The notes: generated by a model from the letters alone, not told the origin. A stretch of DNA of 64,000 nt from a bacterium (GCA_017963125.1 JAGCUA010000053.1:1-64000), one strand, 5' to 3'. Shown: positions 15,123 through 24,661, numbered from the stretch's first letter. Made by a program: numbers and translations.

Positions 15123-16700
15123 TTATTTGGGAGCTATACCGGGTTTACCGGCCATTTCGTACCATTGGAAGTTGTCAAGCAGAACCATACTGTCGAGAAC
15201 GTGGTCTTTCGTGTCCCAGATCGCCATTCTGAGTTTAAAATCCTCTCCGGGAACGATGTTGCCTTTGACTTCGAGCCAGCCTGTCGCTCCGTGAGCTTCC
15301 GTTATCGTCATAGCGTTACATGTCGCAGTGGTGAAAGGAGTTCCTTTGAGTTCCTCGTCTCCCTGGCAGCTCGGGAACGCGTTTCTCGGGCAGCAGACAT
15401 TGAAAAGTCCCGATTTGGCAAGGTTTATGCCGAGCGGATTGCCGAGGCTGTCCATCGCGATGTTTTTGTCGAAAGGATTCTGCAGATTCGGGTCAGTAGA
15501 GGTATACGCGCTGTCGAGAAGCATGACGAAGAAGTCGTTATACTTGCAGACATACGAGGGAAACTCACTGCTTATATAGTAAACACCCAAACCGAACGCC
15601 GAAGCGTTTTTCGGAGCGCGGATCACAAGTTCAAACATTACAGGATCGTTCACCGGCGGTTTTCCGGGATCGTTGTCCTGACTGATAATAAGACCTTTGC
15701 ACGCCGGAGAATCAGGAAAACTTTCCCCGCCGTTCGCCTGGAACCAGTCAGCCGGAGCACCGCTTGAAGTTCCGTTGTCGACTTCGAATTCGTTCTGTCC
15801 GGCATTTACGTTACCGGTCGAAAACGCAAGGAACGAACTTCCCGCCTTCGGTTTGAGAACATTGCCGTAACCCTGCAGGACAGCATGCTGCTGAGCGGGG
15901 ATCTCGCCTTCCGTTCCGTCGGGGAAAAGGAGTCTTGCGCTGACAACGCCGAATGTCTGCTCGCCCGCAACAGGACACAGATCGATCGACTGAGCCATAT
16001 CCATCGGATCCGCAGTATTCTGCATAATGTTGGAGTCACACGCAGAAACGACTTCGTCTACCTGACCGTTGCAGTTGTCGTCAACAGCATTATCCGGTAC
16101 TTCAAATGAGGAAGGATTGACTTTTTCAGGCTCACCGAGACAGTCCCAGCCAGTCTCGCAGCAGTCTCCGCTGCAGTAAGTATAACCGTCGCCGTCAATG
16201 TCGACCGCAGTTTCCGGAGTCAGATCGCTGCCGTCACAGTCCTGATCGATACCGTCACTGCATATTTCCGCTACAGGAAGGACCTGATCGCGGCATTCGC
16301 TCCAATCGCTTCCGTCCTCGACACACTCTTTATAACCGGCCTTGCACAGCCCGACATTGACCGTTCCGCTCGGACCTTCGTAGCATTCCTTGTGCTCGCC
16401 GGGAGTACACGTGACATAAATTCCGCCAGAGTTGTGATCCGCATCGTCATCAGGGATCGTGCCGTCTGCGGCACTTCCGTCAGGGTTTTCACCGTCGGAA
16501 GTACCGTTTTCAGCATTTTCATCTTCATTTCCATTGTTCTCTCCAGAATTTTCAGGAATACATTTCCCGAGATTCTGATCACAGAAAAAACCGCTTGCAC
16601 AGTCTTCATTCTGCACGCACGTCTCGTCATCATCGCTTCCGCACGAAACCATGAAAAGAAGCGAAAGAAACATAACGGAAATAACAAGGATTTTCTTCAT
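15123..16700 (-). CDS. MopE-like metal-motif lipoprotein with choice-of-anchor-L-type domain
   Basis: The signal peptide ends in FMVSC. An acidic Asn/Asp/Glu-rich linker follows. Next come Cys-rich repeats with CSDGIDQDCDGSD and DNCNGQVDE, the putative Ca/metal-binding motif common in Myxococcota surface proteins. The remaining C-terminal part (about 240-525) with GVVSARLLFPDGT, AFGLGVYYISSEFPSY and TGWLEV fits the choice-of-anchor-L domain. The protein is expected at the cell surface; its ligand is unknown. A good promoter lies upstream (16734-16761). This gene is one of the best taxonomic hints in the window. Confidence 0.8.
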   Translation of the reverse strand: MKKILVISVMFLSLLFMVSCGSDDDETCVQNEDCASGFFCDQNLGKCIPENSGENNGNEDENAENGTSDGENPDGSAADGTIPDDDADHNSGGIYVTCTPGEHKECYEGPSGTVNVGLCKAGYKECVEDGSDWSECRDQVLPVAEICSDGIDQDCDGSDLTPETAVDIDGDGYTYCSGDCCETGWDCLGEPEKVNPSSFEVPDNAVDDNCNGQVDEVVSACDSNIMQNTADPMDMAQSIDLCPVAGEQTFGVVSARLLFPDGTEGEIPAQQHAVLQGYGNVLKPKAGSSFLAFSTGNVNAGQNEFEVDNGTSSGAPADWFQANGGESFPDSPACKGLIISQDNDPGKPPVNDPVMFELVIRAPKNASAFGLGVYYISSEFPSYVCKYNDFFVMLLDSAYTSTDPNLQNPFDKNIAMDSLGNPLGINLAKSGLFNVCCPRNAFPSCQGDEELKGTPFTTATCNAMTITEAHGATGWLEVKGNIVPGEDFKLRMAIWDTKDHVLDSMVLLDNFQWYEMAGKPGIAPK

Positions 16701-16733
16701 ATACGCCTCCTACGATCGAAAAAACACCGGAAT

Positions 16734-16761
16734 ATTTTACGAAGAAATCAATTTTATGCAA
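16734..16761 (-). promoter_or_regulatory. Promoter of the MopE-like lipoprotein gene
   Basis: On the minus strand TTGCAT and TAAAAT are separated by 16 bases. The leader then has CCGG and a T-run before AGGAGG. Confidence 0.55.
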
Positions 16762-16787
16762 CTCAAAAAGAGAGCGAAAACCGATAT

Positions 16788-18479
16788 TTAAGCAGTTTTC
16801 CTTTTGAGCGGAATCTCAAGAATAAACGCAGCGCCTCCGAGAGAGGAATCGCCGACATAGAGTTTTCCGCCTGCATCAGTAGCAAGTTTTCTCGAATGAC
16901 TGAGCCCGACCCCCGTACCGCCCGGTTTTTTAGTATAGAAATTTTTGAATACAGTCTCGCGCTCGCTCTGAGGAACACCCCGTCCGGAATCTTCAACCGA
17001 AATGACAGCGAAACTGCCCTCACGGCCTATATTCACAGCTATTTTCCCGCCGTTTCCGAGTTCTTCCCACGCGTTTTTCAGCAGATTCAGCATGATCTCC
17101 TTGAACGATGAGAGTGAAAGCGAAGCAGAAAGCTGCTCATCTCCTTTTCCGACCTCGATTTCTATATTCCGTTTGGTCAGTTCAGGAAGATGGAACGAAA
17201 GAAACTCTATAATGTCTGACGGAAGTGAAACTCCGCTCTCGACCGCATCGTTTCTGTTGTAGTTCACCATTCCCATGTATTTGTCAGTGATCTGCTCAAG
17301 CCGCTCGACTTCAGCCACAACCAGAGAGAGAAGCTGTTTTTTCTCTTCAGAACCGTTTTTATCAATATTTTCAAGAAGATAAACGCTGTTCATTTTGATC
17401 GTATTCAGAGGATTTCTGATCTCGTGAGTGATCTGCGTCGCCATCTGACCGATCGAAGCCAGACGCTCGGAACTGATAAGTTTGCTCGAAAGTTCCTCCG
17501 ACTTCGTTATATTTCTTATAATGTAAAAAGTCTCGTTCTGTCCTTGAGAAACTGAAAGCTGGTAAGTCTCGTCCCCGCTCGTGAACTTACCCTCTGCTCC
17601 GTCAGTCCCGATCTTGACGAAAACCGATTTTACTTCTTCGCCGATTGCGGATCCGTCGATTCCGAACCAATCCTTCATCGTTTTGTTGACGAACGTGACA
17701 CTTCCTGCAGATGCCGTCAGAAGCCCTTCAGGAATAGCGTTGAGAAGATCCTCCTTTCTTTTTCCCACGATCTGTTCTCTTGCATATTTTTTGCCGAGCT
17801 CTTCAAATTCCGCGCTTTTCGCGTCCGTCAGCTTTCTGATCTCTTCCGCCGCCGCAGCGACTGAAGCGTTTCCGCCCAAACCTATCAAAGAAAACAGCTT
17901 TACGGCGATTTTTCTCTTTTTCAAAAGAAGAATGGTAAGAATCAAGGTCGTCAGAAAGAAGAGAGCCGAAACAGTTATAACGGTTTTGTTGATGAAATCC
18001 TGCCAGACAAAGTAGCTGTATTTCAAAACTGCCGATTTCTGCCTCGCCGAAAGATCGGCCATCCCCTTCAAAGTTGAAATATCAGCGCGCAGAGCCGCAG
18101 CGATCTGCGGTTTCTCCTCTGCCGGAGATTCGGCAAGCAGTTCACCTTTAGCCGCAATTTTACCGGCAAAATCCTCGATCCTCGTCAAAAGATCACCGAT
18201 GCTTTCATCCTTCAGGAAAGATGCGTCCCTGCTTACAGACTTTAGAGCCGTCCGCAGAAAATCATTCATCAGCTCGCTTTCTTCCGATTTTTCATAAAGA
18301 ACGATAAAATTATCCAAAGAATCGAGCTCAGCCTTAAAACTGCCGATATTTGCAAAAACAGGACTCTCTTTTTCTATCGCGCCGCTCAAACCTTCCGGAT
18401 CGGTAAAGTTCAGACAGACAAAAATAAAGAGTGAAATCGAAAATAAAAGAGGTAAAAAGATTAGGAACTTATTCTTCAA
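16788..18479 (-). CDS. Membrane sensor histidine kinase
   Basis: Two transmembrane helices (about 6-24 and 166-187) enclose a helical periplasmic sensor of about 140 residues. A PAS-like segment (about 245-325), a HisKA domain with ITHEIRNPLN (phosphorylated His at 352) and an HATPase_c domain with NLLKNAWEEL, VEDSGRGVP and GGTGVGLSHS follow. No response-regulator gene is adjacent. The start codon is TTG at 18479, inside the end of the LysM gene (11-bp overlap), so the two are translationally coupled. Confidence 0.9.
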   Translation of the reverse strand: MKNKFLIFLPLLFSISLFIFVCLNFTDPEGLSGAIEKESPVFANIGSFKAELDSLDNFIVLYEKSEESELMNDFLRTALKSVSRDASFLKDESIGDLLTRIEDFAGKIAAKGELLAESPAEEKPQIAAALRADISTLKGMADLSARQKSAVLKYSYFVWQDFINKTVITVSALFFLTTLILTILLLKKRKIAVKLFSLIGLGGNASVAAAAEEIRKLTDAKSAEFEELGKKYAREQIVGKRKEDLLNAIPEGLLTASAGSVTFVNKTMKDWFGIDGSAIGEEVKSVFVKIGTDGAEGKFTSGDETYQLSVSQGQNETFYIIRNITKSEELSSKLISSERLASIGQMATQITHEIRNPLNTIKMNSVYLLENIDKNGSEEKKQLLSLVVAEVERLEQITDKYMGMVNYNRNDAVESGVSLPSDIIEFLSFHLPELTKRNIEIEVGKGDEQLSASLSLSSFKEIMLNLLKNAWEELGNGGKIAVNIGREGSFAVISVEDSGRGVPQSERETVFKNFYTKKPGGTGVGLSHSRKLATDAGGKLYVGDSSLGGAAFILEIPLKRKTA

Positions 18480-19752
18480 TCTCGCCCGAGACCGCAGTGT
18501 CGCCCGCTTCGAGAGCAGTGATGCTGTTTGTAATGATAGCTACGGAAGTCTTTTCGGCAACCTGAACGACTACAAGTTCACCGATCATTTCGTACGGAAG
18601 ACCGGACGGAGACGATTTGCCTTCGAATTCCTTGAGACCGTCGCCCTTTCTGTAAACAGAGAGCATAACGCCTTTTTCGACGCCGTCATCGCTGCCCTTG
18701 TCAAGATAAACGATGTAGTTCGGACCATAAAAGAAAGTCGGGTCGTAACCGGTAAGGATCTTCGCCCTGATGTCGGATGCCGGTTCGGTGACCTTTACGC
18801 TGTCTTCGGTTTCAACATATTCGCGAACATAGAAACCGCGCTCGATCGCATCGTAAGCCTTTATGATTTTGACTGTCGCGATCTGCGTGTCTTTATCTTT
18901 GTCGTCTTCGTCTTTCTTCTTTTTTCCGATATCGAGGACTTTGCCTCTGCCGACTATATCGACGATCGAACCGATTTTGTCACCGGTATCGGGATGTTTG
19001 ATTTTCTCTTTTACGTTAATTATTTCAACGTAGTCGCCGATCTGAAAATGAGGTTTTCCGCCTTTTTTCTTCTCGTCGTCTTTATCGTCTTCCTCTTCGT
19101 CGTCGCCGAGTTCAACATAGACGTTGTCGCCGGTAGCCAAAAGCTCTTTCGGCTCGAATGAAGCGACGATCTTCGCCATTTTCTCTTCTTCGGTGTTGCC
19201 GACAAAACCTTTCTGGACAACGTCGAAAATCGTGTCATCGATCTGTTTGAATCTGTCGATTCTGTATTTTCCGCCGAGTTTTACGAAACTCTTGTAGTTT
19301 TCAGGCGTTGCGTCAAGCGTTTTACCTGTCTGGGCAAGAGAATCGGTCTCGCCTTCATCTTCATATTCAGCGCTGTAGCCTTCTTCACCGTTTTCGCCGT
19401 ATGCGCCGTTCGCACCGTTTGCACCGGTCCCCTCTTCTCCGGGCATCATCATTTCGCCGGTCGGACGGAACGAGATCTTGTCTCCGGGATATATTCTGTG
19501 AGGATTCTGGATCTGCGGGTTGAGAGACCATACTTTCGGCCAGTACCACGGACTTTTAAGTTCTTTTTCGCTTATATCCCAAAGCGTGTCGCCCGGAACG
19601 ACCTCGTAAGTTTCGGGAGCTGAATTGAGATCCACATTGTCAAGATTGATAAAATCGGGAACCGGAACTTCTTCCGCGCTTGCCGGCGGAACTTCCTCGG
19701 CAAACATAAGAGTCGAAAGCATTAAAACGAAAGCAAGAATCATCGTTTTCAT
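18469..19752 (-). CDS. Exported LysM-domain protein
   Basis: The ATG at 19752 follows AAGGAG by seven bases. A signal peptide (MKTMILAFVLMLSTLMFAEE) is followed by a LysM domain (YEVVPGDTLWDISEKELKSP, then NPQIQNPHRIYPGDKISF), as in proteins that bind peptidoglycan or stand in the periplasm. A Gly/Ala/Asn-rich stretch and a long mixed C-terminal part with a KKKDEDDKDKD insert follow. The C-terminal part, with VYLDKGSDDGVEKGVMLSVY, resembles LysM proteins of deltaproteobacteria. Coupled to the histidine kinase, suggesting that the kinase may sense cell-wall state (inference). Confidence 0.8.
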   Translation of the reverse strand: MKTMILAFVLMLSTLMFAEEVPPASAEEVPVPDFINLDNVDLNSAPETYEVVPGDTLWDISEKELKSPWYWPKVWSLNPQIQNPHRIYPGDKISFRPTGEMMMPGEEGTGANGANGAYGENGEEGYSAEYEDEGETDSLAQTGKTLDATPENYKSFVKLGGKYRIDRFKQIDDTIFDVVQKGFVGNTEEEKMAKIVASFEPKELLATGDNVYVELGDDEEEDDKDDEKKKGGKPHFQIGDYVEIINVKEKIKHPDTGDKIGSIVDIVGRGKVLDIGKKKKDEDDKDKDTQIATVKIIKAYDAIERGFYVREYVETEDSVKVTEPASDIRAKILTGYDPTFFYGPNYIVYLDKGSDDGVEKGVMLSVYRKGDGLKEFEGKSSPSGLPYEMIGELVVVQVAEKTSVAIITNSITALEAGDTAVSGEIEE

Positions 19753-19953
19753 CGGAAACTCCTTATATTTAATTATAAGACAAAACAAAAATAGCCGTGA
19801 CATACTACGCAGAAACGCTATTTTGTCAATTTAATTAAACACAATCCTCTGAAAACATGAGATTTTTCGATTTCGACTGCAAAAAAGTGCCTCAAAAATT
19901 CCAATTTTCCGATGTCTCAATATAATCTTCCGGCTTGATTCAAGGAGGTAAAA

Positions 19954-20595
19954 ATGGAAATCCGGAAAATGCCTGTGTCTCCCATCGGAGCTAACTGTTA
20001 CATAGTTTCTGAAGCTGACGAAGCGTTCATCATAGACCCCGGCGGAGATGCTGAAAAGATAATCCGCGAAGTCGGGAACCGAAAAGTGCGCTATATTCTG
20101 TTGACTCACTCCCATTTCGACCACATCAGCGGACTCAACGACATCGCAAAGGCTTTTCCCGATGCAAAAACAGCAATAAACATTTATGAACACGACTGGC
20201 TCTACTCGCCGCAGCTAAATTTGTCGGAAGATTTCGGTCTCACTTTCGTTTTCACAGGAAAAGTCGACCTCAAACTCGAAAACGGCATGCAACTCGATTT
20301 TGCAGGAACAAAGATCAACCTCATCCACACTCCGGGACACACACCCGGAAGCACATGCTTTTACATTGAAAAATCGGACATCTGTGAAAATAATCTCCTT
20401 TTTTCAGGCGACACCCTTTTCAGAAGCAGCATCGGAAGAACCGATTTCCCCGGCGGCGACGGAAGAAAAATCATTGACAGCATCAAAATCAAGCTGCTCG
20501 TCCTGCCGGACGAAACCGTTGTTTATCCCGGACACGACGAAAACACATCGATCGCGATGGAAAAAAAGTTCAATCCTTTTCTGAAAAGAATCTGA
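19954..20595 (+). CDS. MBL-fold hydrolase (glyoxalase II-like)
   Basis: The metallo-beta-lactamase motifs are all present: LLTHSHFDHISG (two-metal site), HTPGHTPGST, FSGDTLF, GRTDFPGGD and YPGHDE. At 213 aa it matches the short glyoxalase II-like hydrolases found in many bacteria, which are rarely assigned one substrate. AAGGAGG precedes the ATG, and a TATAAT at 19921-19926 may be its -10 element. No operon partner. Confidence 0.85.
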   Translation: MEIRKMPVSPIGANCYIVSEADEAFIIDPGGDAEKIIREVGNRKVRYILLTHSHFDHISGLNDIAKAFPDAKTAINIYEHDWLYSPQLNLSEDFGLTFVFTGKVDLKLENGMQLDFAGTKINLIHTPGHTPGSTCFYIEKSDICENNLLFSGDTLFRSSIGRTDFPGGDGRKIIDSIKIKLLVLPDETVVYPGHDENTSIAMEKKFNPFLKRI

Positions 20596-20620
20596 TTTTC
20601 GATTCAGTTCGTTTTTTCGA

Positions 20621-20683
20621 CGCCGCCAGTCTTTTTCGTTATAACGTTATACCGGTATAACGGGATACCGACACAAGGCGGCG
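20621..20683. repeat. GC-clamped iteron element, copy 1
   Basis: CGCCGCC (20621-20627) and GGCGGCG (20677-20683) are perfect inverted ends. Inside lies the 18-bp palindrome CGTTATACCGGTATAACG (20645-20662) and further GATACCG and ATAACG units. Intergenic, just before cysD. Confidence 0.7.
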
Positions 20684-20772
20684 AATCGTTCTTATCGATC
20701 TGGATCGTTATTCCGACGAAATTTTACTTTCCCGAAAATATTGTTAAGATTCGCGGCTTTTTGGGAGGCTGA

Positions 20773-21654
20773 ATGGAACACCTGGACAGGCTTGAGGCCA
20801 CTTCGATACACATCATCAGAGAGTCTTACGCAAACTTCAAGAATCTCGGTATGCTCTGGTCTATCGGCAAGGACAGCACTGTCCTGCTCTGGCTCGTGAA
20901 AAAGGCGTTTTTCGGCCATGTTCCGTTTCCGCTCATCCACATCGACACGCACTACAAAATTCCGGAAATGATCGAATACCGCGACCGTCTCACGAAAGAG
21001 TGGCACTTGAACATGGTCGTCGGAGTCAACGAAGAGGCGCTTGCGCAGAAGGCGACTTTTCCCGACGGAAACGCAGACAGGATCACGTGCTGCCGCAATT
21101 TAAAAACGCAGGCGCTGAAATCGACTCTCGACGGGACCGGCAAAAGATATGTTTTCAACCACGCAAAAGGGTGTTACGAACTTGATCCGTCGCACGAAGC
21201 ATTCACCGCGATAATTCTCGGCATCAGAAGCGACGAGGAGGGAAGCCGCTCGAAAGAACGCTACTTCTCGCCGCGCAACGCCTCTAACGAATGGAACATC
21301 GGAGACCAGCCGCCCGAATTCTGGAACCAGTTCAAAACCGATTTCGCGCCGGGAACGCATCTTAGAATCCATCCGCTTCTCGACTGGACGGAACTCAATA
21401 TCTGGGAATACATCGAACGTGAAAAAATCCCGACTGTTTCGCTTTACTACGACCACGGCGAAGGAAAAAGATACCGCTCTCTCGGGTGTTATCCGTGCAC
21501 TTTCCCTGTCGAAAGCACTGCAAAAAATGTTTCTGAAATAATCGAAGAACTGAGGAGCGGAAAGTTCGCCAAAATCGCGGAACGCTCAGGCAGAGCGCAG
21601 GACAAGGATGACGGCGGCGGACTGGAGACTCTCAGGAAAGACGGTTATATGTAA
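20773..21654 (+). CDS. cysD: Sulfate adenylyltransferase subunit 2, CysD
   Basis: CysD is the catalytic subunit that makes APS from sulfate and ATP, normally with the GTPase CysN. The motifs [19 protein letters not shown] (PP-loop), [34 protein letters not shown] and [15 protein letters not shown] are characteristic; length 293 aa is normal. The C-terminal [20 protein letters not shown] is also typical. Odd: no cysN next to it, and cysC is 8 kb away. It stands alone between two GC-clamped iteron elements. Confidence 0.93.
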   Translation: MEHLDRLEATSIHIIRESYANFKNLGMLWSIGKDSTVLLWLVKKAFFGHVPFPLIHIDTHYKIPEMIEYRDRLTKEWHLNMVVGVNEEALAQKATFPDGNADRITCCRNLKTQALKSTLDGTGKRYVFNHAKGCYELDPSHEAFTAIILGIRSDEEGSRSKERYFSPRNASNEWNIGDQPPEFWNQFKTDFAPGTHLRIHPLLDWTELNIWEYIEREKIPTVSLYYDHGEGKRYRSLGCYPCTFPVESTAKNVSEIIEELRSGKFAKIAERSGRAQDKDDGGGLETLRKDGYM

Positions 21655-21662
21655 CATCGTCA

Positions 21663-21721
21663 CGCGCCGAAAATCATGTCGATATACCGTGATACCGTTA
21701 TACCGTTATACCGACGGCGCG
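21663..21721. repeat. GC-clamped iteron element, copy 2
   Basis: CGCGCCG (21663-21669) and CGGCGCG (21715-21721) are perfect inverted ends. Inside are four 8-bp tandem units from 21684: ATACCGTG, ATACCGTT, ATACCGTT, ATACCGAC. It follows cysD. Confidence 0.7.
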
Positions 21722-21854
21722 AACCGGAAAAAAATTTAATAAAAACAATTCAGTTTTTTGTTGCAATAAAACTAAAAAAATATTATGTCTCAGGCGTTCT
21801 TTGTTTTGTGATATTTTGTGTCCCGTTTTTTTAATATTTTTTAAGGAGTTAAAA

Positions 21855-23294
21855 ATGGCAACAAAGAAAGCAACACCGGCTGCGAAAGCTGCTCCGGCAA
21901 AGAAACCGTGCGCAAAAAAAGCTTGCTGCGCAAAAACAGTCAAAGAAGTAAAACCGGCAGAAATCAAAGAGATGAAGGCTTCCCAGGTTCATCAGATCCT
22001 CGGCAAGTACATCCTCTGCGACGGCTACGACATGGTTGTCGACACCGAAAAAAGCCACGGCAGCTACATGTACGATGCAAAACACAACAAAGAGTACCTT
22101 GATTTCTTCTCGTTCTTTGCTTCAATGCCCATCGGCTTCAACCATCCGAAACTTCACAACGACGATTTCATCAAAGAGATCGGTGAAGTTGCTCTTCACA
22201 AAATCTCCAACAGCGACTTCTACACCACGACAATGGCTGAATTCGTAGAAGCTATGGCAAACACTGCAAAACCCGACTACATGAAGAAGATGTTCTTCGT
22301 TGACGGTGGCGGCCTTGCTGTTGAAAACGCACTCAAAACCGCTTTCGACTGGAAATTCAGAAAGAACCTTGAGAAGGGTGTCAGAATCGACGAAAACGAG
22401 ATGAAGATCATCCACTTCAAACAGGCTTTCCACGGCAGAACGGGCTACACCCTTTCGCTCACCAACACTTCCGACCCGAGAAAATATATGTATTTCCCGA
22501 AATTCGACTGGCCGAGAATCACCAACCCGAAAGCTATTTTCCCGCTTGAAGGCGAAAATCTGAAGAAGACCATCGAAGCTGAAAAAGTTGCTTGCAAGGA
22601 AATCCTTGATGCATGCGAAAAATACGGCAGCCAGATCGCCGGCCTCATCATCGAACCGGTTCAGGGCGAAGGCGGTGACAACCACTTCAGAAAAGAGTTC
22701 ATTCAGGAACTCAGAAAGTTCGCTGACAAATACGAATTCCTCCTTATCTTCGACGAAGTTCAGGCAGGCGGCGGTCTCAGCGGCAAATGGTGGACTCACG
22801 AACACTACGGCGTAAAACCCGACATCATCTGCTTCGGAAAGAAATTCCAGGTTTGCGGTATCCTTGCAAACGACAGAGTCCTTTCGGTCAAGAACAACGT
22901 TTTCGTTGAATCGAGCAGACTTAATTCTACTTGGGGCGGCAACATCGTCGATATGAAGAGAACCGCTCGTTACCTCAAGATCATAAAGGAAGAAAAGCTC
23001 GTTGAGAACGCAGCGAAAATGGGAAAGATCCTTCTTGAAGGACTTGAAGCACTTTCAAAGAAGACAAAAGGCAAAATCTTCAACGTACGCGGCAAAGGCC
23101 TTCTCTGCGCGTTCGATATGAAAGACGGCGCTGCAAGAAACAAATTCATCGACGACTGCATGAACAAAGAGAACATGATCGTTCTTGCTTGCGGCGACAA
23201 CTCCATCAGATTCAGACCGTTCCTTGACATCACCGAAGCTGACGTCAAAGAAGGTTTGAAGAGAATGGAAAGAGTTCTCATGGCGAAGAAATAA
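21855..23294 (+). CDS. lat: L-lysine 6-aminotransferase with histone-like N-terminal tail
   Basis: ATG at 21855 follows AAGGAG. A class-III PLP aminotransferase fold begins near residue 40; HQILGKYILCDGYDMVVD, FVDGGGLAVENALKTAFDW, FKQAFHGRTGYTLSLTNT, IFDEVQAGGGLSGKWW and CFGKKFQVCG (catalytic Lys) match lysine 6-transaminases. It transfers the epsilon-amino group of lysine to 2-oxoglutarate. Unusual is the first 35-40 residues, ATKKATPAAKAAPAKKP and CAKKACCAK, a Lys/Ala/Pro-rich tail like those of H1-like bacterial proteins. Codons in this gene are strongly biased toward C-ending forms, suggesting high expression. A clear terminator follows. Confidence 0.92.
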   Translation: MATKKATPAAKAAPAKKPCAKKACCAKTVKEVKPAEIKEMKASQVHQILGKYILCDGYDMVVDTEKSHGSYMYDAKHNKEYLDFFSFFASMPIGFNHPKLHNDDFIKEIGEVALHKISNSDFYTTTMAEFVEAMANTAKPDYMKKMFFVDGGGLAVENALKTAFDWKFRKNLEKGVRIDENEMKIIHFKQAFHGRTGYTLSLTNTSDPRKYMYFPKFDWPRITNPKAIFPLEGENLKKTIEAEKVACKEILDACEKYGSQIAGLIIEPVQGEGGDNHFRKEFIQELRKFADKYEFLLIFDEVQAGGGLSGKWWTHEHYGVKPDIICFGKKFQVCGILANDRVLSVKNNVFVESSRLNSTWGGNIVDMKRTARYLKIIKEEKLVENAAKMGKILLEGLEALSKKTKGKIFNVRGKGLLCAFDMKDGAARNKFIDDCMNKENMIVLACGDNSIRFRPFLDITEADVKEGLKRMERVLMAKK

Positions 23295-23315
23295 TTTTTC
23301 TCCATCATAACCTCA

Positions 23316-23346
23316 AAAGGGCCGGCTCAGTCCGGCTCTTTTTTTT
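23316..23346 (+). terminator. Rho-independent terminator after lat
   Basis: The stem GCCGG-CTCAGT-CCGGC, extended by flanking pairs, is followed by eight T. Confidence 0.85.
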
Positions 23347-23364
23347 ATGTAAAACTTCAAAAAT

Positions 23365-23392
23365 TTGTTTTCGTCCCTTTTTCATATAAAAT
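23365..23392 (+). promoter_or_regulatory. Promoter of a small lipoprotein gene
   Basis: TTGTTT (23365-23370) and TAAAAT (23387-23392) are 16 bases apart. The leader is ACGCGGATTTTTTTGGGAGG. Confidence 0.55.
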
Positions 23393-23416
23393 ACGCGGAT
23401 TTTTTTGGGAGGTCAG

Positions 23417-23965
23417 ATGAATCCGGTTCGTTTTTGCTTCAAAAAAATAGTTATTGCCGCTGTTTTATGCACTTTTTCTCTCCTTTTCTCTTCATGCTCG
23501 CAGAAAGAAAATGAAAATAAAAAAGAACCCGATCTCACGATAACGCAGAGCGACATCATGCTTCTTATCGAGCACAAAAAAACGATCGACGGCATAACGG
23601 CAGAGTACGACAAAAAAATAGCCGAATCCAAGCCGAATTCAGCCTACAAACTGATCGAGGAAGGAAAAGGCGAGATCAACAGATACCTTGAAAGCAAGGG
23701 GCTGAAGCCTGAAGTTTTCATGAAAAAATCGAAAAAAATACTCAGATGCTACCTCGCTTTCAACGAGATCAGCGAAGAAACGATGCAGAAAAGGATCGAA
23801 ATATTGAAAAAGAACGACACCTCCGAAAAAGATCTCAAAATCAAAATCGAAGCATACAGAAAAACTGGCGAAGCCTTTTTCAAAGAGATGACGTCCGGAC
23901 TCTCCGGAAAAGAGATCGAACTCGTCAGATCGAACCTTAAAAATATCGCCGAGGTCACTGAATAA
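23417..23965 (+). CDS. Helical lipoprotein of unknown function
   Basis: The ATG at 23417 has GGGAGG before it. The signal peptide ends in LFSSC. The mature 155 residues are charged and helical, with repeated Lys/Glu stretches such as KKSKKILRCYLAFNE and KDLKIKIEAYRKTGE; no family is recognised. It has its own promoter and is followed by an unrelated membrane protein gene. Confidence 0.6.
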   Translation: MNPVRFCFKKIVIAAVLCTFSLLFSSCSQKENENKKEPDLTITQSDIMLLIEHKKTIDGITAEYDKKIAESKPNSAYKLIEEGKGEINRYLESKGLKPEVFMKKSKKILRCYLAFNEISEETMQKRIEILKKNDTSEKDLKIKIEAYRKTGEAFFKEMTSGLSGKEIELVRSNLKNIAEVTE

Positions 23966-24049
23966 CACTCTTTTTGCCTTATAAAAAAAAATCAATAGAA
24001 TAGATCGCTTTAGTTTTTTTATACTCTGTCTGTTCGCCCGGAGGAGGTA

Positions 24050-24661
24050 ATGCGCAGAACGGAAAGACTTGATTTTGTCGGTGCTTTCGAACACGCCTGG
24101 ATTCAATACAAATCGAATTTCACAAAACTTATCGGCTGGGGTGCCGCAATCGCCGTTCCGCCGGTCTTCTTTCACTTCAGTATAACAGCCGGAGTGATCC
24201 TGACTCTGCTTTTTGAAGGTTTTCTCATGATCCTGCTCGCAAATTCGGTCGTATGCGCTTCGAAAGGGCTGAAAAACGATACTTTTTCTTCGGTAAAACT
24301 CCTCCTGACCTGCTTCAGAAACGGATTTCTCACTTCGATACTTCTTTTTCCCTTGCTCACGATCGGTGCCGCTGTCCTGATAGTTCCTTCGATCGCCCTT
24401 TTCAGCGTTTTCATGTTCACTTTTTTCATATCGGCGCGCCAGCAGAGATTCGCCGTTGACGCAATGACAGAAAGCCTGCGGAAAGGAAACGGCTGCCGGC
24501 TGCCGCTTTTCCTGTTTTCGCTTATTTTTTACGCTTCGGCAGCTTTAGCGCTTCTTTTAGCGCAGTTGTTCATGCCGCTCGGATTTATTGTCGGCGCATT
24601 CATAACACCTTATTTTTTCTCGGTAATTTACGAATTTTATGACCAGCTGGAGACAAAATAA
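24050..24661 (+). CDS. Integral membrane protein
   Basis: The 203-aa protein has about five to six hydrophobic segments, starting with LIGWGAAIAVPPVFF and ending with LLLAQLFMPLGFIVGAFI. GGAGG lies directly before the ATG. It overlaps the following phosphotransferase gene in TAATG, so it belongs to that operon. No family recognised; a membrane-domain pattern as in DUF4013-type proteins is possible. Confidence 0.6.
   Translation: MRRTERLDFVGAFEHAWIQYKSNFTKLIGWGAAIAVPPVFFHFSITAGVILTLLFEGFLMILLANSVVCASKGLKNDTFSSVKLLLTCFRNGFLTSILLFPLLTIGAAVLIVPSIALFSVFMFTFFISARQQRFAVDAMTESLRKGNGCRLPLFLFSLIFYASAALALLLAQLFMPLGFIVGAFITPYFFSVIYEFYDQLETK

Noticed and set aside
20621-21721. Iteron elements around cysD as a replication origin
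   Set aside because: No dnaA, dnaN or parAB genes nearby, no AT-rich unwinding region and no DnaA boxes; cysD itself is between them.
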